Position numbers and translations under genes: made by a program. The notes under the pieces were generated by a model that had not been told where the DNA came from, made no database searches, and was given only the letters and a program-made list of their open reading frames with translations. Below are positions 62,011 through 64,000 of a stretch of 64,000 nt of DNA, piece by piece. Numbering within the stretch: the stretch's first letter is position 1; each line of letters opens with the position of its first letter. The DNA lies in assembly GCA_028671895.1 (NCBI GenBank), contig CM053795.1, positions 16,141,501 to 16,205,500 on the forward strand, read 5' to 3'. This DNA is from Oenanthe sinensis (lineage: Eukaryota; Streptophyta; Magnoliopsida; Apiales; Apiaceae).

Positions 62011-62259
62011 ATGTAATATGAGTTTTAAAAAAAGGTTTTTGAAAATTAGGTATTTAGACTCGATAGTTGGTCCAATAATAAATCAATCCAGCTATAGCAC
62101 AGAATGAGTCGTGTTAGATTATATTAAAAACAACAAATCATAAATTTATTGAAAATAAAATAATATTGATCAATAAAAAATTATCAGCTTTTTATCTATA
62201 AAAAAAATACTCCTAAGAGCAAGCCCAACAATATTCTAATTCATTCCCTATAAATATTA

Positions 62260-62506
62260 CTCCCTCCGTCCCACTCATTTGTTTACGTTTCGGAAAAAGG
62301 ATCCGCCACGCATTTTAAGGTGCATATAAAGTATAGTTCCGTAACTTATTTTTACAATTTTTTATTTTTAATAAAAATTGAATGTTTAAATTTTTATTCA
62401 GAAAAAAAAATTTAAAATAAGTTATGGAACTATACTTTATATGCACCTTAAAATGCGTGTCGGACCTTCTCTCCAAAACGTAAACAAATGGATGGGACTA
62501 AGCGAG
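62260..62506. mobile_element. Stowaway MITE, near-perfect hairpin
   Basis: 247 bp flanked by TA (62258-62259 and 62507-62508), starting CTCCCTCCGTCCCACTCATT and ending in the inverted counterpart GGATGGGACTAAGCGAG. About 90 bp on each side are complementary with few mismatches (for example GCATTTTAAGGTGCATATAA on both arms). The open frame at 62441 begins inside this element and is not a gene. Confidence 0.85.
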
Positions 62507-63328
62507 TATAAAATAATGGCTCCCACTAATTTAGAAATATCAATTTTAGTGTCAACTGCAACAATAATCCATATTTTCATTTCTCATTATTATTATAATA
62601 ATAAATTTGAATCTAACAATGAGGGAAATGGGAAAAAAGGAGGGAAAAAGAAGAGAAGTGAACATTTTATTCATAAAAAAGGGATGACATATCTATTAAT
62701 ATGACATAACTAGTAAAATTTAAAATATTTTAATGATTTAGAGAAATCACTGAGATACTATTACTGTTGGAGTGTATTTTCTGTCATATTCATTTAGGCA
62801 TTCAGGAAGTTGTTGAACTTGCTCTCAGTACTGTTGTAAGTTAGTCTCGTGACTGGCAAATATTTGCCATGGCAGATACAGGGAGGGATATAGTGCAGTT
62901 TCAAGTGGTTATGTCAACTAGGCAGAATGCGAAGGCTCCATCCCCTACCACTAGAAAATACCGCGGACTTGAATCCTCATTCGCCTCCCTGTATCCTTGC
63001 ACATCTAATGCACCTCCCCTTGTATACTAAAAATTATAAATTCTAATGCATTGAAATACATGTTACATACTTCAGCAGTGAATGTTTGCTCGCATACAAC
63101 TATACAAGCAACAAAGTATGTCTTGATCAACAGACAAATAGATTTTGTTTACTTTTGGTGTCCTGCAAGCATTTTGTAGGTCTATGATCTATAATACAGA
63201 TGAAATTGCATGCTGTAATTTATATCCAAGCAGGTAAAATCATATATGACAACCCTGGCAAAAAGAATATCTCTTCGTATATACATAAATGGCCTGAACC
63301 ATGTGAAGTGGATATTAGGAATAGCAGC
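62507..63328. other. intergenic, partly 3' UTR of the BTB gene
   Basis: No separate gene seen. Confidence 0.45.
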
Positions 63329-64000
63329 TCAATTCGGATACTCGCATACTGTTATTTGCAAGCGGGACTGTGACTCGGGTGCGTACTGTCTAATGAAAGT
63401 TCTTCTCCACCAAACTTCAAATGCTCTCTGAATATTGGGACAATCGTCCCCTTTGTTGAGAAACCGGTCAAACCAGTTCAGGAGGATAGCTTGTTGTTGA
63501 GGCAATGCAAGAGTGAGAATTGTTTGGCTTAGTCCATCCTCGATAAGGTTCTTGTCAATTGATCGAGAAGCCCTCCTCATCCACCGAAAATCATCATAAA
63601 GAGCTTCTAACCAGGTGGACAGAAGAGTATACCGGGCATCTTTAGGCACCAAGATATGGCCTCTACCAATTGCTATACAAAGTTGTGCAGTAATCCTACT
63701 AATTTCATGTCGATATATGATAGGGATCTTAGAATGGAGAATAGCAAGTTCCTTCTGATCTGCCCATAATTTGACAAATTCCTCTGCCATTTTTTTGTCA
63801 ATTAGAATATCAACAATCCACTGGACGTTATCAGCTTCTCGAGCTATCTCCCCCATCAAAACCCCTCGGTCTTGCTTGATATCATCAGCGGATGTAGCTT
63901 CCGATAAGCATAAGATAAGAGAACTGAGACATGTATGGCAAAGAGTATAAAGTGCATCTTTGGAGATATCAAGTCTATTTTTTTGATTGTTGGCACTCGA
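63329..64000 (-). CDS. BTB/POZ domain-containing protein, 3' part (runs off the right edge)
   Basis: The frame is open from the window edge (64000) to the TGA at 63329-63331, giving 223 C-terminal residues. There is no start in the window; the ATG at 63856 is internal. Conserved blocks are LYTLCHTCLSSLILCLSEAT, VQWIVDILIDKKMAEEFVKL, RYTLLSTWLEALYDDFRWMR and the terminal GDDCPNIQRAFEVWWRRTFI. The last block is typical of a plant BTB/POZ subfamily (At1g63850/At2g13690/At3g50780-like), whose BTB domain, N-terminal and outside this window, would bind CUL3 or partner proteins. The assignment rests on the C-terminal region only, so the BTB domain itself is inferred. No intron is needed in the visible part. 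Confidence 0.75.
   Translation of the reverse strand, partial: SSANNQKNRLDISKDALYTLCHTCLSSLILCLSEATSADDIKQDRGVLMGEIAREADNVQWIVDILIDKKMAEEFVKLWADQKELAILHSKIPIIYRHEISRITAQLCIAIGRGHILVPKDARYTLLSTWLEALYDDFRWMRRASRSIDKNLIEDGLSQTILTLALPQQQAILLNWFDRFLNKGDDCPNIQRAFEVWWRRTFIRQYAPESQSRLQITVCEYPN

Noticed and set aside
62441..62704. 87-residue open frame
   Set aside because: It starts inside the Stowaway hairpin and has no recognisable content.

Overview
The window is nuclear DNA from a flowering plant, most likely a eudicot. The coding genes are intron-rich with GT-AG junctions and sit in very AT-rich intergenic DNA packed with small non-autonomous transposons. They include plant-specific families: a WUSCHEL-type homeobox gene, a CCT-motif gene, AXR4 and a plant kinesin-5. 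I cannot fix the species from sequence alone. No bacterial, organellar or viral block is visible.

Layout. 1-612: probable last exons of an unidentified + strand gene. 613-3559: MITEs and an 840-bp repeat. 3560-5575 (-): three-exon CCT-motif gene. 5576-22388: about 17 kb without a recognisable gene, holding fold-back elements, Stowaway-like MITEs, a 2.66-kb hAT-type element with a perfect 8-bp target duplication, a three-copy tandem repeat and a Helitron-like element. 22969-29252 (+): complete 22-exon KIN-5 mitotic kinesin, preceded by two AACGG (MSA-type) motifs. 30331-30559: decayed F-box fragment. 32200-36276 (-): large NFRKB-like chromatin protein in one coding exon. 37066-37212: tRNA-derived SINE with a 17-bp target duplication. 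39178-42298 (+): AXR4, with a single-base frameshift. 43433-43906 (-): 8-cysteine lipid-transfer-like protein. 46564-47244 (-): WOX3-like homeobox gene. 47245-54443: AT-rich intergenic DNA with a 256-bp TRIM retroelement. 54444-57413: exon-like minus-strand pieces either side of a complete GH18 chitinase-like gene (55554-56462, +). 58699-60187: partial genomic copy of the kinesin gene (exons 9-17), disabled. 60990-61412 (-): small lysine-rich protein. 61653-62506: Helitron-like copy and a near-perfect Stowaway hairpin. 63329-64000 (-): 3' part of a BTB/POZ-type gene running off the right edge.

The genes do not form a pathway; this is an ordinary gene-sparse plant segment. I found no convincing novel multi-gene system. 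The most useful points are structural: the kinesin segmental duplication and the decoy exon inside the parent gene, the AXR4 frameshift, the hAT element with internal repeats, the TRIM, and the unexplained minus-strand exon pieces at 54.4-57.4 kb. Splice sites were inferred by eye from GT/AG signals and reading-frame continuity.
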